Shown here in pieces: positions 35,555 to 46,559 of a stretch of 64,000 bases of DNA; the first letter of the stretch is position 1; each line of letters begins with the position of its first letter. This DNA comes from Branchiostoma floridae. Taxonomy: Eukaryota; Chordata; Leptocardii; Amphioxiformes; Branchiostomatidae. Where the stretch lies: NCBI RefSeq assembly GCF_000003815.2, contig NC_049982.1:27648357-27712356 (forward strand), given 5' to 3'. Under the pieces are notes generated by a model. That model saw only the letters and a list, made by a program, of their open reading frames with translations. It had not been told where the DNA came from and ran no database searches. The translations under genes were made by a program, and so were the position numbers.

Positions 35555-37414
35555 TCTCTAAAGGTACTATGAAGCTTTATCCCCCTCCCCTGGGGTGACA
35601 GTGACTTCATTATCATCCCTCCCTCCTTCAGATGGCAGTCTATGTACATGTAATGTTCAGGTACACATGAACATTCTGTAACCATGACAACATTGTTGTC
35701 TTATCAGTAACACCATAAACTAGGGCAGTATCCTTCTATTTTCCCGATTTATTCTTAAAACAAATACTGATGGACAATATAATACATATAGTTCTACAAC
35801 CTTCACTTAATTGTACACGGGCTGATCAAACGTATATATGTCCGGCAATGGTACATTTGTTTAGTATAGGATAGTTAATATTAGTATTTCTACAATGCAC
35901 AACTATTATACATGGACTGTTAAATGTACGGATGTCGGGTAATAGTAGTGCATTTGTCAAGCACAAGAAAGCTCAATTTTAAGTAATTCTAAAATCTACA
36001 ACTATTGCACATGGACTGATAAAATGTACTCATGCATCACCCCTCTATACCTTTGTAATAGATTACATATCAAGTGTCTGAGAGTATTTTAATATGGCAC
36101 CGGACTTTTATCTCTTTGTGTGGTGACTAGCGCTGAGCAGGCGAGCACACAATATATATGTCAACCTCTCTACTGACCATCCTGAATTGAAGTACCTAAC
36201 AGATCATTTCAAGTCTCCGACCAAGTTCATCTATAAGTTAAGACCTTCAAAAGATCGTGAACAAACATTATTTGTGCAATAACTTCAAATAAGGCATGCA
36301 CAAACTTTTTTGATTTCAAAACATAACATGAAAAAAATGGTAATGCCATATCCTCAATTTTTTTACGCTAAGGTCTGTGAGATTGTACTGAGGCCTAAAA
36401 GACTTCGTATCACAACATTTCAGGCAACCGGCGATGGCTTTAGTTCAATCGTAAATTTATAACGGGTGTCAGTGTGCGTGGATCACTGTGTGCAAAGGGG
36501 AGCTAACATCAACTCTCATAGTACGACGGTTACTAATGTTATGCTGTTATCTAGACACTCTCAAGACTTTTTTTTCAACACATTGTTACATATATATAAA
36601 CTGTTGTTGTTCTGGAGTAAACCAAATACTCTCTCTTCGCAGCCTGGGGCTGAATTGCGGGGAGCTTACAATAGTAGGGCTTAATAACAAGGGTCAGTGT
36701 AAATGGTAGCTTTTACACAGCACACAGTCACCTTAGTATGACAGATATTGCCCCAGTTGTGACCGTTGGACTGTAAGGATATGAACCACTGACACCGGGA
36801 AGGGCCCCTCCATTTTTCGACGAGTGACTTTTTTTGATAAGTGCGTTCTTTAACGTGTCCGGGGCGTGACTCTCCTCAAACACGGGACCTCCAGGTAACG
36901 TCCTATCCGAAAGACGGCCCTAACCCGAAGCTGGGTAAAGTGAGGAAAGTCGTTTTTAAAAGTGCCTTTCCGAAGAATGCAACATAGGGGCTTATCAGGG
37001 TTCTGGTCGAATCACACACGGTTTCCCCAGGGATTGCGCACCACGATGCCACTGAGTTGTGTATTCCTTAGTTGCTGTTTTTTTCCCCTCTTATGTTGAT
37101 ATAGTTTGGTTACCAGCAAATTTCATTTTCATGAGGAAACCTATCTTAGTTCCATTCGGCCACGTTGATACGATTATACGAACGGCATCCATATTTGTTG
37201 CGCTTTCTGTGATCAATGTTCTATAATGTTGTCATATTTATCTACTTTGCAAACCTCGATGTAACCTTTTGGTGACACGATAAAGAAATACCCCCTGCCT
37301 TGCATAACACAGCGCCCGCATCGCTTTAGGATATTTTGTGAGGGAAACAATGCCGCCTTTTGCCTAATGATAACTCAGAAGGGACACTAGACCGGTTCTT
37401 CTGCATTTTTCCTT

Positions 37415-37517
37415 GGTTACCACATTATTATCAAACCCACAAGCTGGGCAGGTCGGCAGTATCTTGCCTAAAAAGCAGGACACTTCTGAAGATTCTCGGC
37501 TCATTAACTCAAATTTG
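37415..37517 (+). repeat. exon-like module copy 8 (unit B, third, 20-bp deletion)
   Basis: Lacks the segment with aacttcgagctccag; ends aaatttg before gtatgtg. Confidence 0.7.
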
Positions 37518-37759
37518 GTATGTGTATTTTTAAAATCGTTTAGATTTGTGTTGTACCTAAATGACAATTGCAATCAAAGACAAATAAGTGAAGATGTAGA
37601 GTCATTTTTTATTTGTACATGTTGCGTACATACCAATCAGACACCGGTAACGATTAGCCATGCAACCATTTTTCGAGATTGGCGATTTGTGATTAGCTTG
37701 CCCAAAGCCTCCCAGCTAAGCACTGGCCTTTTGTTTCGACATCCTCTTCTGGTAACTGT

Positions 37760-37811
37760 GCAACAGTGGGGGTGGGGGTGGTGTGTGTGTGTGTGGGGGG
37801 GGGGGGGGGGT
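37760..37811. repeat. G-rich/GT simple repeat
   Basis: A run of gtgggg, gtgtgt and poly-G, absent from the same place in units C and D; expanded locally. Confidence 0.85.
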
Positions 37812-37844
37812 TAAGGAGTGCCAGAAAACTACACAAATCTGCTG

Positions 37845-37930
37845 ATCGGGCTTTTCTGGGGTAATGGTTTGCACGCTGGTTTTGAGAACTGCCTGCCAGG
37901 GTTTGATCCCGGGTGTCGGCATCTTAAATA
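37845..37930 (+). mobile_element. tRNA-like (SINE-type) segment, unit B
   Basis: ggggtaatggtttgc and gggtttgatcccggg. Confidence 0.5.
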
Positions 37931-39106
37931 CCTTCCTTACAAAAAGCAGGGATTGTTTTTGGGATCCCACTATTTTGGAGTTTGTGTTTCCGGACCGATA
38001 TATTTGGATTGCGATTACCTGTGCTATGGGGGGTAGAATTGTGCTTTAGCTTGCATTAGAAGTTTCTGCAGTTTTGTGGTTCGTTTAAAAAAATTATTTA
38101 CACCCCTTTTCCTGATGTGGAGTGATCTGGCCTCCTTTCCTCTCTCTCAACCTCCTTGGGGACAGCTGTGGCATCTGTTTTGAGTTTTCAGTAGCATGGG
38201 AGTGTGTGAAAGGGTCTTTCCAGTGCTATATCTCCAGAAGAGAACGTGTGATTGCAATGATATTTGATACATGGTGCGGAAGGTGCGGTTCCGGCGCTAT
38301 ATCTCCAGAACTAAACGTGTACATGCGATCGCGATGTTATTTGGTGCATGGGTGGTTGACTGACGCTCAAGTTTGATTTTTGTTTGGGCATGGACATGCT
38401 GTGGTCTCGATTTTTTGGGACGCATATACCTTACAATGTAAGTTATATTGTGGAAGTGGTATTAGTTTGGGCCCCCTTGCAGCATGCCCTGGGGCTGCAG
38501 AGCCAGTTTAGTCACAATGTTCCCCACCTACATCTGCTTGGTGTCCCAGCAGAAAATGTAAAAGGTGAAGCTGATGGCTGCACAGATCCACAACTAGTAA
38601 AAAGAGTAACTGTGACCATTCCAGTCGCCTCTGTATGGTGTGAACCAATATATGCACATTGAGATACAATGTATGTGCCAGGTGCAGGTGTAACAATAGG
38701 AAATAAAAATGAAATGGGGAGGACACCAGAAAGGTGTAGTTTTGGATCTCACCGTTTACCATAGGTAACGTTGAATGTATAACTGAAGAACAATGATGGA
38801 ATAATTTCGCCAAACGTCAAACCAAATCAACCCCACAACGTTAACACACCATACGCACTATCACAAAACAAAATATTTCATGCAGGTTTGAGTTTTCAGA
38901 CTCCTGTTCTTTCTGTTTCTACCCCTCTCTTACATTGCTCCCCACACCAACCCTGTGAGCAGTAGCCGCTAGAACATGCGCCACATTGTGAGTAAGGGGC
39001 TAGAGTCGCCGTAAGTTTACCCAGCAATATCGAACTCGGAGATTTGAGGACGAATCTTGAAAAGAAAAGGGGACTAGTGTAACAGTGTTTTTTTTAATAG
39101 CGCCAT

Positions 39107-40335
39107 GCCAAACGGCTATGCAATTCGGCTGATCAACCTTTTCTGGTGTGGTGGTTTTGTGATCTGCATGCCGGTGTGACAGCGATCTCGCCCCCCCGTG
39201 ATCTCGCCCCCCCCCCGGGGGTCGAAATCACTAGCGATCTCGCCCCCCCCGGGGCGAAATCGCTAGCGATCTCGCCCTCCCCGGCTAGTGATCTCGCCCC
39301 CCTATCTCGCCCCCCTTTAGCGATTTCGCCCCCCCCCCAAAAAAATCAGGTTTACATGACATTTTAGAAGTTGATCGGTATAAATCACAAAATGCAGTTT
39401 CAGAATGATATAAGTACACGAGTCTGATACATAACTCCATACATAGTATTAATATTAACGTAATTACATGTTGATAAGACAGTTGAAGTTGTTTCGGACA
39501 AGGAGGGTTGGGTCCCTTGTATTCCCATTATTGCATATACTTGAGTCTTGACATAAGATGTTTTTCATATACTTGAGTCTCGACATAAGATGTTGACCTG
39601 TCCTCAAGCAACCTATATATCTCCAATATGAAGCCTCTACCATGAATTGACCACAAAAGAAGTATGTAGATAAGGTATTCATTAGGTATTCCTATGGGTA
39701 TCTTCACCTCCAATATGACTGTTTTTTTAGTATTTATAAACTGGTGTTTTACCCGTGTTTCTTAAGACTGGTACTTTACCAGTGTTTTTGTAGCATTTCG
39801 CAACAGGTATATGGACTTGCGCGTAGATAGTGTTTATAATAAGAAACTATGATTCATTTGTGTTTGTTTATTGCTTTGGAAATGTTTCCTGCACAAGATA
39901 GAAAATACTGTGACAAATTGAAAACATATAGCTGACTTATTCCATACCGTAGATGGTGTTGATTTATACGTTCACGATAGCGCTGTCTTTTTATGCCACC
40001 TCAACTGCAAAAAAAGTGTCTTCATTTCATTTCAATGGCTTGTTTGCACCGAACCATATATTATCGACTTTCGAGGTATGACATCACACCATATACGTTA
40101 CTCCCCAGGTGCAGTACGTATACGTAATACGTAGTAACCAGTTGCTCCTGAGAACCCTCCGAGAAGCAATGTTCTTAAGGGGGACGAAAACACTGGCGGG
40201 TATGGGGGGGGGGGGGGGGGCAAAAACCCTAAAGGGGGGCAAAAACCCTAGTGATCCCCCCCCCCCCGGGGGGGCAAAATCACGGGGGGGCAAAATCCCT
40301 GTCACACCGGCCCAGGTTCAATCCCGGGGGCGGGC
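39107..40335 (+). mobile_element. tRNA-like segment split by the Ginger1-like insertion
   Basis: Left part 39107-39174 carries ctggtgtggtggtttt. The right part from 40307 carries ccaggttcaatcccggg. The uninterrupted counterpart is 62868-62945. Confidence 0.55.
39175..40306. mobile_element. Ginger1-like non-autonomous DNA transposon, copy 2
   Basis: Starts TGTGACAGCGATCTCGCCC and ends CTGTCACA, flanked by CCGG at 39171-39174 and 40307-40310; length 1132 bp. The paralogous locus at ~62907 has a single CCGG and no element. The G/C-run sub-terminal repeats and interior match copy 1. No integrase-like ORF was seen, so any mobility would have needed an enzyme encoded elsewhere. Confidence 0.88.
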
Positions 40336-40389
40336 AAGCGGTTTCAATCTGTTTCCACCCCTTCCTACCTGTATTGAAGTATGTGGAAA

Positions 40390-40505
40390 TCTCAATTAGG
40401 GATTTACAAATCAAATTAAAAGCGTCATCATTCCTGAATTCTCCCCATTAATTTAGTATATGACCATCATTTCTTGTTTTTCCAAACAGCTGATTTAATA
40501 AAACA
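40390..40505 (+). promoter_or_regulatory. eif5a-like: 5' flank and acceptor (paralogue 2)
   Basis: Homologous to 21925-22030 (inverted) and 62990-63092. The acceptor tttccaaacag is followed by the leader CTGATTTAATAAAACA and the ATG. The upstream noncoding exon is not identified with certainty. Confidence 0.6.
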
Positions 40506-42048
40506 ATGTCAGATGCACTGGAAGCGGATTTTGGATCTGGCGACGAGGCAGGTGCGAAACCTACCTACACTGCACAGGCCTCCTCCCTGAGGCAGAATGG
40601 TCACGTGATGCTGAAGGACCGTCCCTGTAAGATCACGGAGATAACTACAACCACAGAAGGGAAACATGGCCATAGCAAGGTAGAAAAATTTTGTACTGGT
40701 GTTGTATGAATCACTTTGGCCAAGAATGTTATGTTTCCTATGCAGTTCATAATAACAATCTTTATTGCAAGTTCATGCTCGATGGCTAATTGCAAACAAA
40801 GTTAAGCAGTGGTATACTTAACAGAGAAGGAAAATGAGATGTTAATTCAAAAGGGAAATGACGTCTAATCTAAATCTAGTATATTGGACAGCTTGTGTTT
40901 TTTTCCAGAAGATCATCAACTGATATAATTGATAAGAAATAAAGACCTTCTTTGCAAGATAAATGAGAATTTTTATGTGTAATACGTCAGTTGTAAAGGT
41001 CAACGTCACTTGGCGAGGGTTTGAGATCGTGGAACTCTAGTTGCCACTTTTTACTTGCAGAACAACCAAACCTTAAAATGGTCTAACGTTAATTGTTGTA
41101 TGTAAGGATTCTTTCGGCCCTGTCTAGTTCTATTTTAGGAGAGAAAGGATCACAATCATTCTGTTTAGCGGTTTTCCAATGCAGCGTCTAAACTCTGCTT
41201 CTAAACTCATCCTGAACTCTCGTATGAAACTGAAAATGAGAGTTTCATCGATAGACGAAATAACACATATTGCATAATCAATGTAAAGTACTAAGAAAAC
41301 ATAGAAATTAGGCCACAACAAGTAAATTTAATTGATGACATTAGTGAGATCATTAATTTACGAATGACTCAGAAACAGAGAAAAAAACACTTTCCCCTCC
41401 GGAGATAGTGAACATGAGAAAGAACCAAATTGGTAAAATATATCGTGTGGTAGTATTGAGTGTACTTGAGTGTAGAAGTGACACTAGTGAGAAAGTAAAA
41501 GTGGCACCAATGTAGTAGCCATGAGTGAAGTTGTCAACTTGATACAACAATGATACCAGTCTACCACACTAGTGTCATTTTGTGCACCTCTTAAATACAA
41601 AAATAAAGACTTGTTAAATGTGAGAGCATCTTTTGTTGCTTCAATTTCCGTTACAAACTTCATGACGTCTTTTTGCAAATCTAGATATCTTTTTTTCGCC
41701 CTCCCTCAATAAATTTGGAGTCTGCAGAAGATGTAATCCATAAAATGTACTTGCTGTGGCCTTACTTAAATACATGGGAGTTCAGACTTTGGGGCATTGG
41801 GAGGTGACTATTTCAAGGGCGTATTCTGCATTTCAGGACCTCATTTGATTTCTAAATTATCATGATAGTCTTATGTGCTAAAGTATGGTTCTCATGCCTG
41901 TGTAATTTGGAAACAGGAAAAGAAAGTCATAAACAGACAAAATACCAGCGTATCATAATCTTATTTGCTTAATAATTGCAAAAAGTTTATGATACCACAA
42001 ATAAAAATGATTGGGATTTTATCCGTATTAAAAAAACATACAAATGAG

Positions 42049-42091
<43 letters not shown>

Positions 42092-42302
42092 TAGTCGTCG
42101 CCATGATAAGTTTTTCACTGCCATTCTTGTTTTAGGTTACCATAGTTGGAGTTGACATCTTTACTGGTGACGAGTACGAGGATGTGGTCCCCAGCACCCA
42201 GAACCTTGACGTTCCAAATGTCTCGCGCAAGGATTATCGGGTAAGGTGTAACCATTTTAGGTGGACAGCACAAACATGGAGGCACTCAACACACGCACGC
42301 AC

Positions 42303-42353
<51 letters not shown>

Positions 42354-42581
42354 AACACAGGCACACACTGCACACACACACGCACACACACGCACACACA
42401 CACACACGCACACACACACACACATGAACACAGACACATACTGCACACACGCACGCACACACACACACACATACACGCACACACATGAACACAGGCACAT
42501 ACTGCACACACACACAGGATTATACAGTATGGTGTAATCATCTTTAGGTGGACAACACAAATATGGAGGCACGCAACACAC

Positions 42582-42622
<41 letters not shown>

Positions 42623-44185
42623 CACGCACACAGACACACACGCACACACACGCACACACACACACACGCACACACACACACACACGCACACACACACGCA
42701 CACACACACATACACACGCACACACACACACACACATACATACACGCACGCACGCACACACACACACAGCACTGCACACACACATGCACATGCACACACA
42801 CACTGCACACATACACACACACACATACACATAGACACACATGTACACACACAAATGTTTGCCGTCAATCGCACAGAGGCTGTTAGCCTTGTAGGATTTA
42901 AGAACGCCACTGTAAGTCGAATACTCTACCAAACAGATTTCTTTGTAGCGAAATGGACCATTGTTGTGACTACAGTCAATTCACAAGTTTTCACATACTG
43001 AATAAGGTCCAGGTTCAGGTCCGGACCTGGACCTAATTGTTCAGCCGGACCTGGAGCTAATTGTTCAGTACCGGTACCCACCCCTAGACTGTAGATGCCT
43101 GTTCTACACAGACACAACCTTGTCAACAATGGATAGAGGTGACGTTTGGTCTATTTCCTGTTCTAGTTGACGAATATTGAAGATGGCTTCCTGCACCTCA
43201 TGGACTATGGACTCATGGACTGCGGAGATATGAAAGCAGACCTAAAGGTACCAGGGGGCGATCTTGGCAACGAGATACAAAGTCGGTTTGACAATGGAGT
43301 CGAATTTATGGTAACTCTTGCTTCATTACTCCTTCAAATCTTGTCTCATAGTTTGCTTTTATTAAGCTGTAAAACTTTACGTAACGTTAGTTCACCTTTA
43401 TCCGCAGGGTAACCTATATTGGCTGCGTTGCTATACTGGGTATCCAGGGATGTCAAGTCGATGGATGGTAGTTTCATTTCATATTGTGCTATTTTCAAAT
43501 GAAACTGCAGTTTGAAACCTGTCCATCTGTCGACTTGATATCCCTAAATACATTGTTTTTAAATAGAACGGATATAGGTTACCCTACGGATAAAGGTGAA
43601 CTAGCGTTAACTGCAGAGCTGCAGTTTTATTGCACGAATCTAAAGATGTAAGACTTCTAACGTTGCTGAAGCATAAACTATTAACATGGTAAATGGGGGC
43701 TGTTATTATTAATACTCTATCGTCTTTACAGGAGCATTATCAAGATCGCTTGAGTTTTGACATTTTTTACCAACTTTTCGAGTATGAAGCAGGCTATATT
43801 GGACAAAACGAGGTTGATTTTTTACTGTGTGTTCAAATACTGAGCAATGGGGAAACTCCGCTCAACAGTTTTTTCTGTTTCTTTGCATGATAGTTTTAAT
43901 CATCTAAAAGATGACTTGCATAGACGGCTTTGGACAGGGCAGCAGTTGTAATCTACATCAACGGTATTCTGCCTTAGTGTCGAAGAAAACGAACAGCAGT
44001 TGGACTTTTATACAGTTATCAGCTCGGAGAACACACTGGTTCATACGTGTATGATTGTACTGGTGCATACGGGAACTAAGATGCCATATAAAACTGACGA
44101 GAATCTTCTTTTTTCCCTGTAGACTGTTACTGTTTTGTCCGCCTGTGGTGAGGAGAAGGCCATTGCCATCAAGAAGATAGCTTAA
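40506..44185 (+). CDS. eif5a-like: eIF5A paralogue 2, complete, four coding exons
   Basis: Second full eIF5A gene, in the opposite orientation to paralogue 1. Coding exons are 40506-40679, 42136-42240, 43167-43310 and 44123-44185, all with GT-AG borders, encoding about 161 aa. An acidic N-terminus ([16 protein letters not shown]) leads to [11 protein letters not shown] and the hypusine loop EGKHGHSK, with the modifiable lysine at residue 53. The OB-fold half has [35 protein letters not shown] and a terminal [18 protein letters not shown]. Its loop is closer to the canonical TGKHGHAK than that of paralogue 1. The exon 3/4 join gives one extra residue (FMTVTVLS) relative to the usual ILITVLS; the ACT after the acceptor accounts for it. 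Intron 2 carries a doubled microsatellite tract and intron 3 an inserted inverted-repeat element. Upstream lie repeat units A and B. An AATAAA polyadenylation signal is at 44373. The intact frame and splice sites make it a likely functional gene. Confidence 0.88.
40740..41330 (-). repeat. dispersed repeat in intron 1 of paralogue 2, shared with 63440-64000
   Basis: Starts tttattgcaagttcatgc, which resembles the LINE end at 45540 (tttattgcacattcatgc), so it may be a LINE 3' end. The match to 63440-64000 is near complete. An ORF at 41130-41321 is not recognised. Confidence 0.55.
42052..42092. repeat. (AT)n(AG)n microsatellite
   Basis: Short AT run followed by AG repeats just upstream of exon 2. 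Confidence 0.9.
42241..42860. repeat. doubled (CA)n microsatellite, intron 2 of paralogue 2
   Basis: The first ~50 bp of the intron (ggtgtaacca, ttaggtggacagcacaaa, atggaggcac) recurs at 42530-42577, each copy followed by a long CA tract. Several long ORFs on both strands here are artefacts of the dinucleotide repeat. Confidence 0.93.
43386..43611. mobile_element. MITE in intron 3 of eIF5A paralogue 2
   Basis: The arm gttagttcacctttatccgc pairs with the reverse complement ending ggtgaactagcgttaac; ~37-bp outer arms, with further pairing inside (agtcgatggatgg). Paralogue 1 and both orphan fragments have the same intron without it, reading straight from cgtaac to tgctt. The arm motif ggtaacctatatcc recurs at ~15880 and 50895. 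Confidence 0.75.
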
Positions 44186-44372
44186 AAAGACTAGCGTTGA
44201 TTCCCAAAGGGCAAATTTCAGTATTTACGGAAAGGCGCAGATGACACACTTTCAGCCTCAAAATGATTAGGTACCCTTGGCAAAAGTGCCTGTAGAAATA
44301 TTTTTCTTGAGATATGTTTGGATTTTGGAGGTGCATATTATAGGTAAGGGTTGGAGCTTCTATATTGTGTTA

Positions 44373-44378
44373 AATAAA
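44373..44378 (+). promoter_or_regulatory. polyadenylation signal of eIF5A paralogue 2
   Basis: AATAAA 188 nt after the stop codon, at a plausible distance for the 3' end of the mRNA. No experimental support is visible. Confidence 0.45.
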
Positions 44379-44399
44379 CAGATTTTTAGTGATATTTGT

Positions 44400-45125
44400 G
44401 GTTGCAGTAGGCTTTAGAAGTTAGGTGCTTTGGTGCTTTTTAAAGGCAGTGAAAATGGGTGAAAAGGTCACCACCTATGTTTTCATGGCGTATATTATAA
44501 TTCCGCCGTAATTTTTTTCATTTTTTTGTCGTCAAACTACTCTTTAGAGGACCGACAACCATGCAAATGTGAGTTTTTCATGTTCTAAAACTCAGGTGAT
44601 TTTCTACAGTTTTTAAAGAATAGGCAGTCCAAATACCGAAATTTACTCCGAAAGAGCACAAAACTAGCCCGTAGACTACGGGGGGGGGGGGGGGCATTTT
44701 TTTTCCAAAGGGATCGCAACATAATTGGAATTGCAGTAGAATCCGTGCTATTATATGCAATGTGGCGGTTACTTTAACGATGTCCTGAGTATTCAATGGT
44801 CTTCTTATTGTCATAACATAGTTCTGATTTTCTTTATCATGGTGACGGATAATTCGGTAAATGGGAGTTTTGTTAATGTCATTGATCGATGTTTTAACTA
44901 GTGTATTTAGTGCTATTGATCGATATTTTTAACTAGTGTAACGCTAGATGTATTTTATCCATCTTGGTCTTCAGCAAAATGTTACTTAACTATTGACGAT
45001 TTCAACGACAAACTGTAACGTTCAACACGCAATTCAGCCCTTGGCTGCAATGTGGCAAAACTGTTACATCCGAATAAACCATTATTATTCTATAATATAG
45101 TTTTACGTCGATTAAGGTTAGACAT
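44400..45125. other. 3' flank of paralogue 2, no further gene recognised
   Basis: Poly-G run at 44680-44695 and a short duplication of gattgatcgatrtt (44880, 44920). Confidence 0.4.
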
Positions 45126-45129
45126 CCAG

Positions 45130-45520
45130 GAAATAATCTACGCCAAAACGCAGTTACTCAAGCAGCTGGATATGGTTTTGGAAACGGTCAGACGTTTCAG
45201 ATAGTATCCACTATCTTTCGTCAGATGGTTAATGTCATCTGAAATGTCTGACCATTTCCAAAACGATATCCATTACGTTGCTTGAGTAACTGCTTGTTGG
45301 CGTTTTTGGAGTTTTACTTACTGATTTTGTATAATCAACAATCTGTGTCCGTTGTGAGACAAACTTGTCTATTTACCTCTAGAATGTACCACACAGGAAT
45401 ACAATAAACTACATGAATCACAAGACGAGTTTGTATCTGTTTGTGATAAGGTACAGAGAAAAGCAAAGGTATTATAGTATTCTCCTAGCAGAGGTTGTGT
45501 CGCGGAGATATAATAATAAT
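45130..45520. mobile_element. Penelope-like terminal region with hammerhead-like motif, inverted partner of 18060-18460
   Basis: Inverted repeat 45138-45305. On the minus strand CTGACGA (45224-45218) is followed by a perfect 6-bp stem agatag/ctatct and GAAAC (45198-45194). Confidence 0.6.
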
Positions 45521-45529
45521 AGTAATAAT

Positions 45530-45895
45530 GATAATAGCCTTTATTGCACATTCATGCTCTATCAGGCTAAGTACAGGCATATAGATACAAAAGGTAGCAA
45601 TGCAGTACACATGGTTTCTAAAACATAGATTCTAAAACTAGTCTAATACATTTGTTCGGCTTCTTCTCGTTTCTTAGTAATGTTGAATATGTAGCTTGAG
45701 ATGTGTTTGTATAATGTCGTTCGATCAAATCTCATAAGAAAAATGAATTTTTCAACAATAGACAAAGATTCAAAGCGAGGGAACTTTCCTATAATACAGC
45801 TAAAAAGAATACTTCTATCATTACTATATAAACTACAATCTAATAAAAAGTGGGCTTCATCTTCGATCAGGTATACCCACACCTAGGTGGAGCGA
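45530..45895 (-). mobile_element. LINE C-terminus and 3' UTR
   Basis: The minus-strand frame reads YLIEDEAHFLLDCSLYSNDR then FESLSIVEKFIFLMR and KHISSYIFNITKKREEAEQ before a stop. This is the zinc-binding and tail region of a LINE ORF2, related to but not the same as that at 11920-12335. It ends in aataatgataatag. Confidence 0.78.
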
Positions 45896-45929
45896 GAGAC
45901 GTAAAGTGCCTTTCGCAAAGACATTTGTT

Positions 45930-46085
45930 GTTTTGTTTATTTTTTCGCACTTAAAAAAACAACAAATACATGACAAAAATTATAAAAAGAGTGAATTATA
46001 AAAAGAACATAACAGAGCAGGGGAGGCCAAAAGCTTCTGCTTATGAAAAAGCCTCCCTTTACTAACTTATTACAATTGATGTAAA
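45930..46085. repeat. retroelement-tail-like segment
   Basis: tgtttattttttcgcac followed by ggggaggccaaaagcttc and aaagcctccctt; the last two pair into a stem. Family not established. Confidence 0.35.
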
Positions 46086-46099
46086 TTTAAAAAAAAGGA

Positions 46100-46555
46100 C
46101 TGAGTATGGATAATAAATAACGGAACCAATGGAATTAAATGAAAACATGTTACACCAAATAACTAACCATAACTAAGTTATGAATTGAACGTTACCATTG
46201 GTAAACAAAGTAATAATCAATCAAAATAAATAATCAAACAAAGAAATAAGCGTGGATAATACATGACGGAACCAATAGAATGAAAACGATTTGCACTAAA
46301 TAATTAACCATAATTTAGGTAATAATAAATGGATTTAAGTATAAATTGGAAATTACCAGTAGAAAACAAGGAAGTATATAATCAAACAAAAGAAATAACC
46401 GTGGATAATAAATAACGTAGCCCATAGAATGAAAACACGTTGCAAAACGTAACCACATACAACTTAGGTAATAAAGACTTGCTTGCTTACTTACTCAATA
46501 AAGACTTAATATAAGTTATAAAGTGAAAGGTTACCAGTAGTGAAGAAGGAAGTGT
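46100..46555. repeat. decayed ~150-bp tandem repeat, three copies
   Basis: tggataata starts near 46106, 46253 and 46403. Each copy continues with gacggaacc-like, aatgaaaac and ttaccagtag-like words in the same order. Confidence 0.7.
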
Positions 46556-46559
46556 AAAA

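Larger units (their letters stand above)
33338..39170 (+). repeat. large repeat unit B and its 3' extension
   Basis: Follows unit A directly. From ~38150 it leaves unit A (which carries the eIF5A exon 3 segment instead) and continues as a ~1-kb stretch shared almost base for base with unit D (61875-62895). Two ORFs of 84 and 92 aa in that stretch are present in both copies, but this only reflects the recent duplication. Confidence 0.9.

Noticed and set aside
38122..38662. 84- and 92-aa frames shared by units B and D
   Set aside because: The two copies are too recent and too similar for conservation to mean anything, and no domain is recognised.
40680..40709. Continuation of eIF5A exon 1 past the donor ([10 protein letters not shown])
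   Set aside because: The frame stops at once, whereas splicing at the donor restores the standard eIF5A sequence in exon 2.
42234..42932. Long open frames of up to 232 aa rich in Cys and Val, and opposite His/Thr frames
   Set aside because: They are translations of the CA/TG microsatellite in an eIF5A intron; a dinucleotide repeat is open in several frames by nature.
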